From NCBI RefSeq assembly GCF_030580655.1, contig NZ_JAUQTB010000002.1:248001-312000 (forward strand): a stretch of 64,000 bases of DNA. Direction: 5' to 3'. Origin of the DNA: Paenibacillus lacisoli. GTDB lineage: Bacteria > Bacillota > Bacilli > Paenibacillales > Paenibacillaceae. Positions 7,738-15,512 of the stretch are shown here, one piece after another (positions within the stretch are counted from its first letter, which is position 1; the number at the start of each line of letters is the position of its first letter). A program made the position numbers and the translations under genes. The notes below the pieces were generated by a model that made no database searches, was not told the DNA's origin, and worked only from the letters and a program-made list of their open reading frames with translations.

Positions 7738-8799
7738 TTATTCAAGCTCAAGCAGTTCCTGTTCTTCCTTCGCTTCCTGCTCAAGCTCTTCCGCTGTTGG
7801 AGCAGCCACAGAAGTGATCAGATTGCTTGCAAGACGGATCTTATGTTCGATCGTTCCTGCCACCTGAGGGTTTTCCTTCAGGAACTGCTTCGCGTTCTCC
7901 CGTCCTTGACCCAGACGTTCGCCTTCATAGGAGTACCAAGCGCCACTCTTGTCCACGATATCATGTTCTGTACCGATATCAATGAGACTGCCTTCTTTGG
8001 AGATGCCTTCTCCGTACATAATATCCACTTCCGCTTGTTTGAACGGAGGTGCCACTTTGTTCTTTACGACCTTAATACGTGTGCGGTTACCCACGATGTC
8101 GTTACCGGACTTCAGGCTCTCAATACGGCGTACATCAAGACGAACCGTTGAATAGAACTTCAGAGCACGTCCACCTGGAGTAGTCTCAGGGTTACCGAAC
8201 ATCACGCCAACCTTTTCACGAAGCTGGTTGATAAAAATCGCAATCGTCTTGGATTTATTGATCGCACCTGACAGCTTACGAAGGGCCTGGGACATGAGTC
8301 GCGCCTGCAGACCAACGTGCGAGTCACCCATTTCACCTTCGATTTCCGCTTTCGGTACGAGAGCCGCTACGGAGTCAATAACGATGATGTCTACCGCACC
8401 GCTTCGAACCAGCGCCTCAGCGATTTCAAGTGCCTGCTCGCCTGTATCCGGCTGGGACAGCAGCAGCTCATCAATGTTGACACCCAGTTTGCTTGCATAA
8501 AGTGGATCCAAGGCATGCTCTGCATCGATGAAAGCAGCTTGTCCACCTGTCTTCTGTACCTCTGCGATTGCATGCAGGGCTACAGTTGTTTTACCGGAAG
8601 ATTCCGGTCCATATATTTCAATAATCCGGCCTCTTGGAAAACCGCCGGTTCCTAGAGCAATGTCCAGAGCGATCGATCCGCTGGGAATTGTTTCCACTTG
8701 CATGTGAGTTGACTCACCAAGTTTCATTACGGAGCCTTTACCAAATTGCTTCTCTATTTGACGGAGCGCCATTTCAAGCGCAGCCTTACGATCTGACAA
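7738..8799 (-). CDS. recA: Recombinase RecA
   Basis: Strand-exchange ATPase and LexA co-protease. It has Walker A (GPESSGKTT), the MAW motif region, Walker B (VIDSVAAL), DNA-binding loop L2 ([25 protein letters not shown], first part) and an acidic C-terminal tail ([17 protein letters not shown]). The longest frame starts at ATG 8820. However, AAGGATGTGA, a one-mismatch Shine-Dalgarno, lies 5 bases before a TTG at 8799, giving [22 protein letters not shown]. This matches the usual RecA N-terminus and gives 353 residues, so TTG initiation is preferred. Upstream lie a good sigma-A promoter and an SOS box; downstream are a terminator and recX. Confidence 0.98.
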   Translation of the reverse strand: MSDRKAALEMALRQIEKQFGKGSVMKLGESTHMQVETIPSGSIALDIALGTGGFPRGRIIEIYGPESSGKTTVALHAIAEVQKTGGQAAFIDAEHALDPLYASKLGVNIDELLLSQPDTGEQALEIAEALVRSGAVDIIVIDSVAALVPKAEIEGEMGDSHVGLQARLMSQALRKLSGAINKSKTIAIFINQLREKVGVMFGNPETTPGGRALKFYSTVRLDVRRIESLKSGNDIVGNRTRIKVVKNKVAPPFKQAEVDIMYGEGISKEGSLIDIGTEHDIVDKSGAWYSYEGERLGQGRENAKQFLKENPQVAGTIEHKIRLASNLITSVAAPTAEELEQEAKEEQELLELE

Positions 8800-8830
8800 T
8801 AAACTCACATCCTTCATCATTTATAATATA

Positions 8831-8859
8831 ATAATACCTTGTTTTTACACGCTTGCCAA
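8831..8859 (-). promoter_or_regulatory. Sigma-A promoter for recA
   Basis: TTGGCA (8854-8859) and TATTAT (8831-8836) on the minus strand are 17 bases apart. The LexA box lies 10 bases upstream of the -35. Confidence 0.8.
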
Positions 8860-8868
8860 GCTTTTTTT

Positions 8869-8882
8869 CGAACATACATTCG
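8869..8882 (-). promoter_or_regulatory. LexA/SOS box of recA
   Basis: The minus strand reads CGAATGTATGTTCG. It matches the Gram-positive SOS box core GAAC-N4-GTTC with a single mismatch. Its position just upstream of the recA -35 supports LexA repression. Confidence 0.8.
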
Positions 8883-8928
8883 TTTTTTTTGCGAGGAAGG
8901 GCGCCTCTTCCTCCGCCATCCATCCTCC

Positions 8929-8979
8929 AAAAATAAAAGAAGAACCGATTGCTCAGATCACTTCGCAGGCGGTTCTTCC
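8929..8979 (-). terminator. Intrinsic terminator after cinA
   Basis: The minus strand forms GAAGAACCG / CGGTTCTTC with a 22-base loop, followed by TTTTATTTTT. A further GAGGAAG/CTTCCTC hairpin (about 8893-8913) follows but is followed by A residues, so it is not a terminator on this strand. Confidence 0.8.
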
Positions 8980-9046
8980 GTCTCTATTATTATATCTTTT
9001 TCCAGTTCAAAAAGCAATCCTCGTCAAGCTTGTATCCCGCGGATCC

Positions 9047-10318
9047 TTATTCCGCCGAAGGGGTCTCCTGATCGACCAATCTGCGCCACAGCCGGTACAT
9101 AATACTCTTGGCAGCACGCAAACGGACGGTTTCACGATTACCATTCAGCCGCAGCTCATGCACCTCCGTTTTACGGTCGCGTTCCGCAATTCCGATATAC
9201 ACGAGACCTGGCGGCTTGCCCTCTGCAAATCCAGGACCAGCCACACCGGTCACAGACAATCCGAAGTCCGAATCTGTAATCAGCCGGACATTCTCGGCAA
9301 GCGCCCGGGCTACTTCTTCGCTGACAGCTCCCGGACTGTTGTCCCCTTCCAGCAGGCTGGCAGGCACATGCAGCAGCTTCTTCTTGATCTCATTGGTATA
9401 GCATACCACACCGCCCAGAAGGACCGTGGCGCTGCCTGGAACGGAAGTCAGGCTCTCCATGAGGAGGCCTCCTGTGCAGCTCTCAGCCGCGCTGACAGTC
9501 AGCTGGCGGGCAACCATCATGTCCACGAGCTTTTTCTCCAGCGGAATATCCTCACTGGCATAAAGATGCTGCGGAAGACGCTGCTGGATCTGCAGCTCCA
9601 TCGCATTCAGCTTGGTCATTGCTTCCGTCTGGCTGGATGCTTTGGTGGAAATACGGATTGTCACTTCGCCTTCCTTAGCATAAGGCGCGATTGTAGGATC
9701 AGACTGGCTCTCGATCAGATCCAGCAGCCGTGTCTCCAGAGCTGATTCACCAATGCCGGCAAATTTCAGCATTTTGGAGTAAATCGGCTGTTCATCCGTC
9801 AGGGCCTGCTGCAGCAGCCAAGGCTTGGCCTGATTGTGGAACATCGGTTTGAGCTCCTTGGGAGGGCCAGGAAGGACGACATAGAATTTGCCGTCCTGGG
9901 CGATTGCGTCCCCGACAGCAAGACCTGTCTCATTCTCAAGTGGAGTGGATCCCTTCAGGGACAATGCCTGCCGGCGGTTGTTCTCAGTCATCTCTGCACC
10001 GCGGCTGAGAAAGAACTGTTCGATTTTGTCCATCGCCATGCGGTCAATATGCAGTTCGGTACCAAGAACAGAGGCAAGCACCTCTTTCGTCAGGTCGTCC
10101 TGCGTCGGTCCCAGACCGCCAGAGAACAGGATGACATCAGCACGGCCCTGCGCAATCCGGATGGCTTCCTCAAGACGCGTTATATTGTCGCCAACCACGG
10201 TTTGAAAGTATACATCGATACCCAATGCAGCCAGTTCCTGTGACAGGAATTGAGCGTTCGTATTCACAATTTGTCCAAGCAGCAGTTCTGTTCCGACTGC
10301 AATAATTTCTGCTTTCAT
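9047..10318 (-). CDS. cinA: CinA competence/damage-inducible protein (NMN deamidase family)
   Basis: Protein of 423 residues with two domains. An N-terminal MoCF/COG1058 domain (MKAEIIAVGTELLLGQIVNTNA, LFSGGLGPTQDDLTKE, VLPGPPKELKPMF) is followed by a C-terminal CinA domain (SAAESCTGGLLMESLTSVPGSA, GVVCYTNEIKKKLL, LSVTGVAGPG). Family members hydrolyse NMN or ADP-ribose and are linked to competence in naturally transformable species. The ATG at 10318 follows AGGAGGATC. It precedes recA, the conserved Firmicute order in which the two genes are often co-regulated in competence. Here a terminator and the recA promoter separate them. Confidence 0.95.
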   Translation of the reverse strand: MKAEIIAVGTELLLGQIVNTNAQFLSQELAALGIDVYFQTVVGDNITRLEEAIRIAQGRADVILFSGGLGPTQDDLTKEVLASVLGTELHIDRMAMDKIEQFFLSRGAEMTENNRRQALSLKGSTPLENETGLAVGDAIAQDGKFYVVLPGPPKELKPMFHNQAKPWLLQQALTDEQPIYSKMLKFAGIGESALETRLLDLIESQSDPTIAPYAKEGEVTIRISTKASSQTEAMTKLNAMELQIQQRLPQHLYASEDIPLEKKLVDMMVARQLTVSAAESCTGGLLMESLTSVPGSATVLLGGVVCYTNEIKKKLLHVPASLLEGDNSPGAVSEEVARALAENVRLITDSDFGLSVTGVAGPGFAEGKPPGLVYIGIAERDRKTEVHELRLNGNRETVRLRAAKSIMYRLWRRLVDQETPSAE

Positions 10319-10429
10319 ACCAAATGATCCTCCTATGTGTTAAGCATACAGCAAAATAATCAAAGATAGATGCACAGTACATAAAAATATGCTGTACATA
10401 CTCTTTGGACCGTTACTCCTCAAATCAAA

Positions 10430-10461
10430 CAAAAAGCCATAGGAAGATCCTATCGCTTTTC
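10430..10461 (-). terminator. Intrinsic terminator after pgsA
   Basis: Hairpin GATAGGA-TCT-TCCTATG flanked by complementary AAGC/GCTT and followed by TTTTTGTTTG on the minus strand, shortly after the pgsA stop. Confidence 0.8.
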
Positions 10462-10472
10462 ATTGTGTCCTT

Positions 10473-11060
10473 TTAGGCCTTAGAGGAATGCAGGAGGCCG
10501 CGGTTTTTGACAAAATAATCGATGCCCGAGTAGAGCGTGATCAGGGCAGCCAGCCACATTGCGACATCATCAAACTCAAACCCAATGAACGCAAACGGGA
10601 AATTGTTCAAAAGCATGGCTACAATCGCAATGATCTGGACAACCGTCTTGATCTTGCCCCATTTACCAGCGGCTACGACCGTTCCATCCAGCAAAGCAAT
10701 CTGACGCAGACCAGTCACAGCAAACTCCCGGCTGATAATGACAACAGCAACCCATGCATCCACCTTGTCCATCTGCACGAGGGAAATCAGCACAGCTGCC
10801 ACCAGCAGCTTGTCCGCGAGCGGATCGAGCAGCTTGCCCAGATTGGTCACCATATTATTCTTCCGGGCCAGATAACCATCGATTCCATCGGTAGAGGCTG
10901 CAATAATAAACACCAACGCTGCCATCAGCTGATTGAACGCAAGGCTGAAATTGCCAATATGTATAGGTGACGGAAAGAAATCAAAATCAACCAGCAAAAA
11001 TATCATCATTAAAGGAATGAGACAAATACGTGCCAGCGTTATTTTGTTGGGTAAATTCAC
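10473..11060 (-). CDS. pgsA: CDP-diacylglycerol--glycerol-3-phosphate 3-phosphatidyltransferase
   Basis: Integral membrane enzyme that makes phosphatidylglycerol phosphate, the committed step to PG and cardiolipin. The CDP-alcohol phosphotransferase motif is present as STDGIDGYLARKNNMVTNLGKLLDPLADKL (first 20 residues essential), with the acidic residues in the usual D-G-x2-A-R-x8/9-G-x3-D-x3-D arrangement. Several hydrophobic helices span the rest. The start is taken as GTG at 11060 (MNLPNKITLAR), which gives 195 residues, near the usual length. The GTG at 11072 lies almost on top of the GGGGAGA SD. A long hairpin sits in the leader. It supplies lipid from the CDP-DAG made by CdsA, also in this window. 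Confidence 0.94.
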   Translation of the reverse strand: MNLPNKITLARICLIPLMMIFLLVDFDFFPSPIHIGNFSLAFNQLMAALVFIIAASTDGIDGYLARKNNMVTNLGKLLDPLADKLLVAAVLISLVQMDKVDAWVAVVIISREFAVTGLRQIALLDGTVVAAGKWGKIKTVVQIIAIVAMLLNNFPFAFIGFEFDDVAMWLAALITLYSGIDYFVKNRGLLHSSKA

Positions 11061-11109
11061 AGTACAGTACACTCTCCCCTGACAAGTTCTCCTTAAATGA
11101 TTGCACAGG

Positions 11110-11166
11110 CAGGAATCGCGGTCTTTATCTCTTCGCAGCTAAGCTGCAACGGCCGGCGTTCCTGCA
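11110..11166 (-). promoter_or_regulatory. Large hairpin in the pgsA leader
   Basis: On the minus strand GCAGGAA and TTCCTGC form the base of a roughly 57-base structure with an inner GCAGCTTAGCTGC. No T-tract follows, so it is not a terminator; it matches no riboswitch I recognise. Confidence 0.4.
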
Positions 11167-11230
11167 AAACCTGATTGCTCCTATAACGTTTCAAGTATAA
11201 TATACGGCAATTGCAGTGTCAAAACAGAAT

Positions 11231-11268
11231 AAAAAGCCTCCGGCAGTCCGCACAGGCGGACAGCGGAA
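11231..11268 (-). terminator. Intrinsic terminator after yajQ
   Basis: AGCCTTCCGCTGTCCGC pairs with GCGGACTGCCGGAGGCT (one or two mismatches) and is followed by TTTTTATT on the minus strand, 8 bases past the stop. Confidence 0.9.
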
Positions 11269-11275
11269 GGCTGAC

Positions 11276-11767
11276 TTATTTCATGTTGGTGAACTGCAGT
11301 TCAAGCGGAAGATCCGCCTTGCGCAAAAGCTGGATTACAGCCTGCAGGTCGTCCCTGCTTTTTGCTGTTACACGGATCTGGTCGCCTTGGATCTGGCTTT
11401 TGACCTTGAGTTTGGAGTCCTTAATCAGAACATTAATTTTTTTGGCATTCGCCTGATCAATTCCCTGCTTGAACGACAGCCGCTGACGCACCGAACCCAT
11501 GGAAGCCGGTTCAATTTTGCCGTAATCCACGTTTTTTAGAGAAATGCCGCGCTTGGCCATCTTGCCCTTAAGAATATCAATAACTGCATTCAGCTTAAAT
11601 TCATCGTCTGATGCAATGACCAGGGCCTCCTTCTCCAAAGTGAGGCTGCTCTTGCTCCCCTTAAAGTCAAAACGGGTCTCCAGCTCGCGCTCGGTCTGGT
11701 GAACCGCATTCGTCAGCTCCTGCATATCCAGCTTGGATACGATATCAAATGAACTTTCTGAAGCCAT
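11276..11767 (-). CDS. YajQ-family cyclic-di-GMP-binding protein
   Basis: UPF0234/YajQ protein of 163 residues, the standard length: two ferredoxin-like folds. Conserved stretches are SSFDIVSKLDMQEL, ETRFDFKGSKSSL, GKMAKRGISLKNVDYG, the run INVLIKDSKLKVKSQIQGDQ and VTAKSRDDLQAVIQLLR. In Xanthomonas a homologue binds c-di-GMP and acts with a transcription factor; other members bind nucleotides or are implicated in phage gene expression, so the role here is open. The ATG at 11767 follows GAAAGTGAGGG. A consensus promoter lies just upstream and a strong terminator follows, so the gene is monocistronic. FapA and the chemotaxis genes elsewhere in the window would be plausible c-di-GMP-linked neighbours, but nothing ties them together here. 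Confidence 0.93.
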   Translation of the reverse strand: MASESSFDIVSKLDMQELTNAVHQTERELETRFDFKGSKSSLTLEKEALVIASDDEFKLNAVIDILKGKMAKRGISLKNVDYGKIEPASMGSVRQRLSFKQGIDQANAKKINVLIKDSKLKVKSQIQGDQIRVTAKSRDDLQAVIQLLRKADLPLELQFTNMK

Positions 11768-11809
11768 ATGTAACCCTCACTTTCCTTCAATGCTGTATTC
11801 ACGAACTTT

Positions 11810-11839
11810 ATTATAGTGAACAATTCCCTGCAAGTCCAA
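11810..11839 (-). promoter_or_regulatory. Sigma-A promoter for yajQ
   Basis: TTGGAC (11834-11839) and a perfect TATAAT (11810-11815) on the minus strand are 18 bases apart, about 43 bases upstream of the yajQ ATG. Confidence 0.75.
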
Positions 11840-11902
11840 CCCGGCGGCAGAAAAAAGACGTTTCCGCCAGCCTCCTGTGCGAAAACGCCCTGTTCACGAT
11901 CA

Positions 11903-12067
11903 TTAATACTTGCTGCGCGCTGGCTGTCTGAACATATCCAGAATACCCAGAACGATGTGCGCAAGGCCAAACCCCAAAATACCGTAGCCCCATGCATTTG
12001 GCGTCAAGTAATATCCGAGGAGACTGACGATAACTCCCAAACCGGTAACGATCCAGCTGACTGTCAC
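11903..12067 (-). CDS. Small membrane protein of 54 residues, unknown function
   Basis: Short minus-strand frame starting with GTG at 12067 ([18 protein letters not shown]) and ending MFRQPARSKY. It has two hydrophobic segments (about residues 5-20 and 27-44) joined by a short YLTPNAWG turn, with a positively charged C-terminus: a small two-helix membrane hairpin. A G-rich GTGGGGTG lies 9 bases upstream of the GTG. Codon choice is typical of the neighbours, and no frame competes on the other strand. It lies between the RodZ-like gene and yajQ, downstream of a long inverted repeat. I do not recognise a family; it resembles many conserved small membrane proteins of Paenibacillus. Confidence 0.65.
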   Translation of the reverse strand: MTVSWIVTGLGVIVSLLGYYLTPNAWGYGILGFGLAHIVLGILDMFRQPARSKY

Positions 12068-12084
12068 GATGGACACCCCACTTT

Positions 12085-12147
12085 CCGGAAATGAAATAGG
12101 TACTGTTTTGCTAAAGCTGCAAATGAACTCAATCCTATTATTTCCGG
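12085..12147 (-). repeat. Long inverted repeat upstream of the 54-residue membrane protein
   Basis: Arms 12085-12100 and 12134-12147 pair as CCGGAAAT(GA)AATAGG with its complement, with a two-base bulge and a 33-base loop. There is no T-tract on the minus strand. The lower arm ends about 18 bases from the GTG start of the small gene and overlaps its SD region, so folding could affect translation. Confidence 0.6.
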
Positions 12148-12203
12148 TATGCTCATTACCTATTCATGTTCATTATTATGTCCATCCTCTGCCAGCAAAA
12201 AAA

Positions 12204-13292
12204 TCAATTATTACTGTCCGTACTATCTGATGTATCGGCTGATGTATCGGCTGATGTGCCGGAATCACCTGATGCATTATCTGTTCCAGAAGCACTGTCG
12301 TCCAGGCTCAGCAGGATCCGTGAAGTAGATTTGCCGTCCGTAACCGGCTGACCGCCAACCGAAATGGCTGTAGCCGGAGAATATCCGGACTTGATGTACA
12401 GTCCTTCACTGCCGAGGTCAAAGGAGAAAGTGTCTCCATCTTCCGTCGTTTTACGCTCGAGCTTTTCTCCTCGGGAGTTCTGGCCTTTGTAGACCTCAAG
12501 CCAACTCCTTCCGGATGCCTTGATTTCAACCTTGACAGGTGCTCCGCCAGCCGAAGCTACCTTGAACTTCGTCATGCTGCCTGATTTGCCGTCCGGGCTG
12601 ACCGTCACGCCGCCGGCAGCTGTATCCGTCTGATCGGCAGGTGTGCCATCTTCAGGCGCTGTGCCTGCTTCTCCGGGCGTAGTTGTCGTTCCGTCCTGAC
12701 CGGTCGCTGTACCATCGGTTCCGTCCGTTGTACCTCCGGCGCCGCCGCCCTGTTGGTTGGTGCTGTCGCCTTGATCGGCAGGCTTGGAGCTGTCATCTGC
12801 CGGCGTGCTGGTATCCGTCTGCGGCTTGGAATCATCAGCTGCGGGAGCTGTCTGTTCGGTAGCAGGCTGTGCTGCCTGCTGCGGAGCAGGATCACCGCTG
12901 TCTTTGGAAACGATAATGTAGATCACTACCACAATAATGAGCAGCGGGAACAGCCACATCAGCATGGTCGGCATCCAGCGGAAATTACGTTCGCCCCCGC
13001 TTGAAGGACGACTTGAACGTTTCTGGGTGACTGGCTCCATTACCGCTTCCGGTTCCGGCGCAGGCACATCCTTTTTGTGTCCTTCCAGCAGTTCATCCGG
13101 ATTGAGTCCTACCGTTTCAGCATACGTCTTGATAAATGCCCGCACATAAAAAGTCCCCGGCAGCACCTTGTAGTCTCCGGCTTCAATAGCCTCCAGATAA
13201 CGTTTGCGAATTTTGGTCATTTCCTGTACGTCGTCAAGACTCATCCCTTTTTCCAGCCGGGCCTCTCTTAACTGTTGACCCAGTTCAGACAT
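12204..13292 (-). CDS. ymfM: RodZ-like helix-turn-helix membrane protein (YmfM family)
   Basis: Membrane protein of 362 residues with the RodZ layout. An N-terminal cytoplasmic HTH domain (GQQLREARLEKGMSLDDVQEMT, residues about 4-70) is followed by a short linker. One transmembrane helix (TMLMWLFPLLIIVVVIYIIV, about 130-150), a long Asp/Thr/Gly/Gln-rich linker and a C-terminal DUF4115 beta domain (VKVEIKASGRSWLEVYKG) come next. RodZ links MreB to the wall-elongation machinery. The start is the ATG at 13292 with AGGGGG upstream; the frame continues to 13367 without an SD. Tandem 12-base repeats near the 3' end encode the SADTSADTSD tail. The order ymfI-ymfJ-ymfK-ymfM-pgsA matches B. subtilis. 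Confidence 0.88.
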   Translation of the reverse strand: MSELGQQLREARLEKGMSLDDVQEMTKIRKRYLEAIEAGDYKVLPGTFYVRAFIKTYAETVGLNPDELLEGHKKDVPAPEPEAVMEPVTQKRSSRPSSGGERNFRWMPTMLMWLFPLLIIVVVIYIIVSKDSGDPAPQQAAQPATEQTAPAADDSKPQTDTSTPADDSSKPADQGDSTNQQGGGAGGTTDGTDGTATGQDGTTTTPGEAGTAPEDGTPADQTDTAAGGVTVSPDGKSGSMTKFKVASAGGAPVKVEIKASGRSWLEVYKGQNSRGEKLERKTTEDGDTFSFDLGSEGLYIKSGYSPATAISVGGQPVTDGKSTSRILLSLDDSASGTDNASGDSGTSADTSADTSDSTDSNN

Positions 13293-13369
13293 GCCATTAC
13301 CCCCTAATGTTGTTGTTTGAAGTGTTTGTAGTTGCTGTATGTCAATTAGATCAGCATCTTGGCGCAAAT

Positions 13370-14140
13370 TCAGATATCATCGGTATAACTTGAAGTGAAT
13401 GTGTCATAGATGATCTCTTCACTCGGATTGTTACGCAGTTCAACAATAATATCGAAATCCTCATAAGTGTATCCGGATTCCCTCATAAATACATCCGGGT
13501 GCTCAATAACCTTCGTGCTCGGCATGCTCATGATTTCCTGCAGCAGCTGATAGTGGCGGTCGTTGGAACGAATGGTGCTAACGATCCCGTCAATGATAAA
13601 AATATTGTTCGGGTTCATTTCCTCCTCGGACAGCTGACTCCGGATGGTCTGACGCAGCAGCGTCGAAGAGACAAACGTCCAGCGCTTCATCGAGCACACG
13701 CTGCCAGCAATAATGGACTCTGTCTTGCCTACCCGCGGCATCCCGCGCAATCCGATGACCTGATTCCCTTCCCTTTTAAATAATTCACCCAAAAAATCAA
13801 CGAGTAACCCAAGTTCATCCCGGGTAAAGCGAAAGGTTTTACGGTCATCCGAGTCTCTGTCAATATATCGGCCGTGACGAACAGCCAGTATATCCACCAG
13901 CTTGGGCGCACGGAGAGCAGAAACCGTAATGTTGCTCATCTTCTTCAGCATCTCGCCCAGCAGGCGGATTTTGTCATCATCATCGCTTTCAAGCAGCATT
14001 CCGCGAGTCTTGCCTTCGACCCCGTTAATAGTCAAAATGTTGACTTCCAGCATACCGAGCATGGAGGCGATGTCGCCAAGCAGGCCGGGCCGGTTTTTAT
14101 GTATTTTATATTCCATGTACCATTGCTTCAATCCCATCAC
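13370..14140 (-). CDS. ymfK: DUF3388 protein with ACT-like N-terminus and P-loop (YmfK family)
   Basis: Protein of 256 residues and unknown function, matching B. subtilis YmfK in position and sequence type. The first 75 residues look like an ACT regulatory domain (IHKNRPGLLGDIASMLGMLEVNILTINGVEGK, opening part). Near residue 133 a clear Walker A (GMPRVGKT) appears, followed by a candidate Walker B (NIFIIDGI). A small-molecule-sensing domain joined to a nucleotide-binding loop suggests a ligand-controlled NTPase, which is inference. The start is GTG 14140 or ATG 14137; the purine-rich GGATGTGGTGAT serves either poorly. The promoter -10 lies only about 20 bases upstream, so the leader is very short. 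It ends 78 bases before ymfM and is probably co-transcribed with it. Confidence 0.85.
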   Translation of the reverse strand: MMGLKQWYMEYKIHKNRPGLLGDIASMLGMLEVNILTINGVEGKTRGMLLESDDDDKIRLLGEMLKKMSNITVSALRAPKLVDILAVRHGRYIDRDSDDRKTFRFTRDELGLLVDFLGELFKREGNQVIGLRGMPRVGKTESIIAGSVCSMKRWTFVSSTLLRQTIRSQLSEEEMNPNNIFIIDGIVSTIRSNDRHYQLLQEIMSMPSTKVIEHPDVFMRESGYTYEDFDIIVELRNNPSEEIIYDTFTSSYTDDI

Positions 14141-14160
14141 ATCACCACATCCAAGCCCAT

Positions 14161-14189
14161 ATTATACATAAATCCGACATGACTATAAA
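14161..14189 (-). promoter_or_regulatory. Promoter candidate for ymfK-ymfM
   Basis: A perfect TATAAT (14161-14166) with TTTATA 17 bases upstream on the minus strand. The likely transcription start is within about 15 bases of the GTG/ATG start. Confidence 0.5.
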
Positions 14190-14310
14190 GAATCGTGTCG
14201 AAATTTTGTTGTAAGTTCAAAACACATAGAACACGTTAATGATATAAAAAATAAAAATGAAATACAAGAACAGGAATGTCATAACTTCATGTTTTTGCAA
14301 ATGGAATGGG

Positions 14311-14335
14311 AGAAAAGCCCCCAAAATTGGGGGCT
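14311..14335 (-). terminator. Intrinsic terminator after ymfJ
   Basis: AGCCCCCAATTTTGGGGGCT followed by TTTCT on the minus strand, 17 bases past the ymfJ stop. Confidence 0.85.
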
Positions 14336-14351
14336 TCTTCTTTCGGAAGGC

Positions 14352-14606
14352 TTATGCGTTGTGTTTCGCCAGTTTGACCATCAGCTTGGCAATAGTGTGG
14401 CGTTCTTCTTCATTACCCACTTCCCACAGCTCTTTCAGAGCGCGGTTGGAATGGTTGCCCGGATCCACTTTCTCATCCAGAAAATCGCCGATTTCATAAG
14501 CGAGCTTAGCAATGGTATCCTGGCTCATGCCTGCTTTCTCAGCCTGTACGACACGCTCACCCAGAAACTTTTTCCAGCCGTCAAAATCCTTAACTACTGA
14601 AGACAT
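14352..14606 (-). CDS. ymfJ: DUF3243 protein (YmfJ family)
   Basis: Helical protein of 84 residues that matches the DUF3243/YmfJ family over its full length (MSSVVKDFDGWKKFLGERV, GDFLDEKVDPGNHSNRALKELW, EEERHTIAKLMVKLAKH). No enzymatic motif is visible and the function is unknown. The ATG at 14606 follows AAAGGAGGAAG. It sits 136 bases downstream of ymfI and ends in a terminator, closing the ymfF-ymfH-ymfI unit in the same order as B. subtilis. Confidence 0.92.
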   Translation of the reverse strand: MSSVVKDFDGWKKFLGERVVQAEKAGMSQDTIAKLAYEIGDFLDEKVDPGNHSNRALKELWEVGNEEERHTIAKLMVKLAKHNA

Positions 14607-14741
14607 TGTTCTTCCTCCTTTTGTGCATGCGCATGATTAGAATGAACAGTTGTAATATGCGCTGGAGAAGAAGCTTTTATGCTGGAGTTCGCCGGATTTC
14701 GTGAACGAATGATGAACACTGAGTTCATGATCAAATGATGC

Positions 14742-15512
14742 TTAAGTCACCCATCCGCCGTTGGGACTAATAACCTGACCCGTAATATAACCGGAGTCCG
14801 GCAGCGCCAGAAAATAGACCAGGGACGAGATTTCATCCGGTTTGGCAAGGCGGCCAGCCGGTATCTCGTCAGACAGCATCTGCAGCTCATCTTCAGCCAG
14901 ATGATCCAGCATCGAAGTCTCGACTGCCCCTGGCGCCACCGCATTCACGGATACGCCTGAAGGAGCGAGCTCTTTGGCCAGCGCTTTGGTAAAGGCATTG
15001 ATGCCGCCCTTGGTTGCCGAGTAGAGCACCTCGCAGGAAGCACCTGATATCCCCCAGACTGAGGATATATTGATAATCCTGCCATAACGTTGGGAGATCA
15101 TATGGGGCATAAAAGCCTGGGTACACAAAAAGGTTCCTTTGAGATTAACGGACATAACGTTATCCCATTCTTCCTCAGTCACGTCAGCCAGCAGACCATA
15201 GTGCGAAATACCCGCATTATTCACGAGAATGTCCGGCAGCATATCGAAAGTCTCCAGTTTTTCCTTCATACGCTCGATCTGTTCCTTGCTCCGCAGATCT
15301 GCACAGACGGTCATAACCTTAGCGCCGTATTCCAGGCAATCCCGTGCCACCTCATTCGCTGCCTCATGGGACTGCTGATAGTGAATGACTACCTTCATAC
15401 CCACCGAGGCAAAGCGCTCTGCAATCGCAGCACCAATGCCCCGGCTTCCCCCTGTAACCAATACGGTCGTGTCGGCGATCGGCTTGCCGATCTGTCCGAT
15501 TTCTCCACCCAC
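14742..15512 (-). CDS. ymfI: EF-P 5-aminopentanone reductase (YmfI, SDR family)
   Basis: Short-chain reductase of 256 residues with TGGSRGIG, NNAGISHYG, the catalytic serine in NISSVWG and YSATK. In B. subtilis YmfI reduces the 5-aminopentanone on Lys32 of elongation factor P to 5-aminopentanol, which helps translate polyproline and supports swarming. The assignment rests on position directly after ymfF-ymfH, since sequence alone resembles FabG. The GTG start at 15512 shares one base with the ymfH stop (TAGTG), so the genes are translationally coupled. A later start near TVLVTGG is not needed. EF-P itself is not encoded in this window. Confidence 0.88.
   Translation of the reverse strand: MGGEIGQIGKPIADTTVLVTGGSRGIGAAIAERFASVGMKVVIHYQQSHEAANEVARDCLEYGAKVMTVCADLRSKEQIERMKEKLETFDMLPDILVNNAGISHYGLLADVTEEEWDNVMSVNLKGTFLCTQAFMPHMISQRYGRIINISSVWGISGASCEVLYSATKGGINAFTKALAKELAPSGVSVNAVAPGAVETSMLDHLAEDELQMLSDEIPAGRLAKPDEISSLVYFLALPDSGYITGQVISPNGGWVT

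Noticed and set aside
8891..8913. GAGGAAG/CTTCCTC hairpin between cinA and recA as a terminator
   Set aside because: On the minus strand it is followed by A residues, and on the plus strand the T-run precedes rather than follows it.
10360..10400. Imperfect inverted repeat (TGTACAG...CTGTGCA) upstream of cinA as a competence or SOS operator
   Set aside because: Arms are interrupted, it does not match the SOS core, and no known competence box was recognised.
12229..12262. Tandem 12-base repeat near the 3' end of the RodZ-like gene
   Set aside because: Only about 2.5 copies, in-frame, encoding the SADT tail; simple coding low complexity, not a CRISPR or mobile element.
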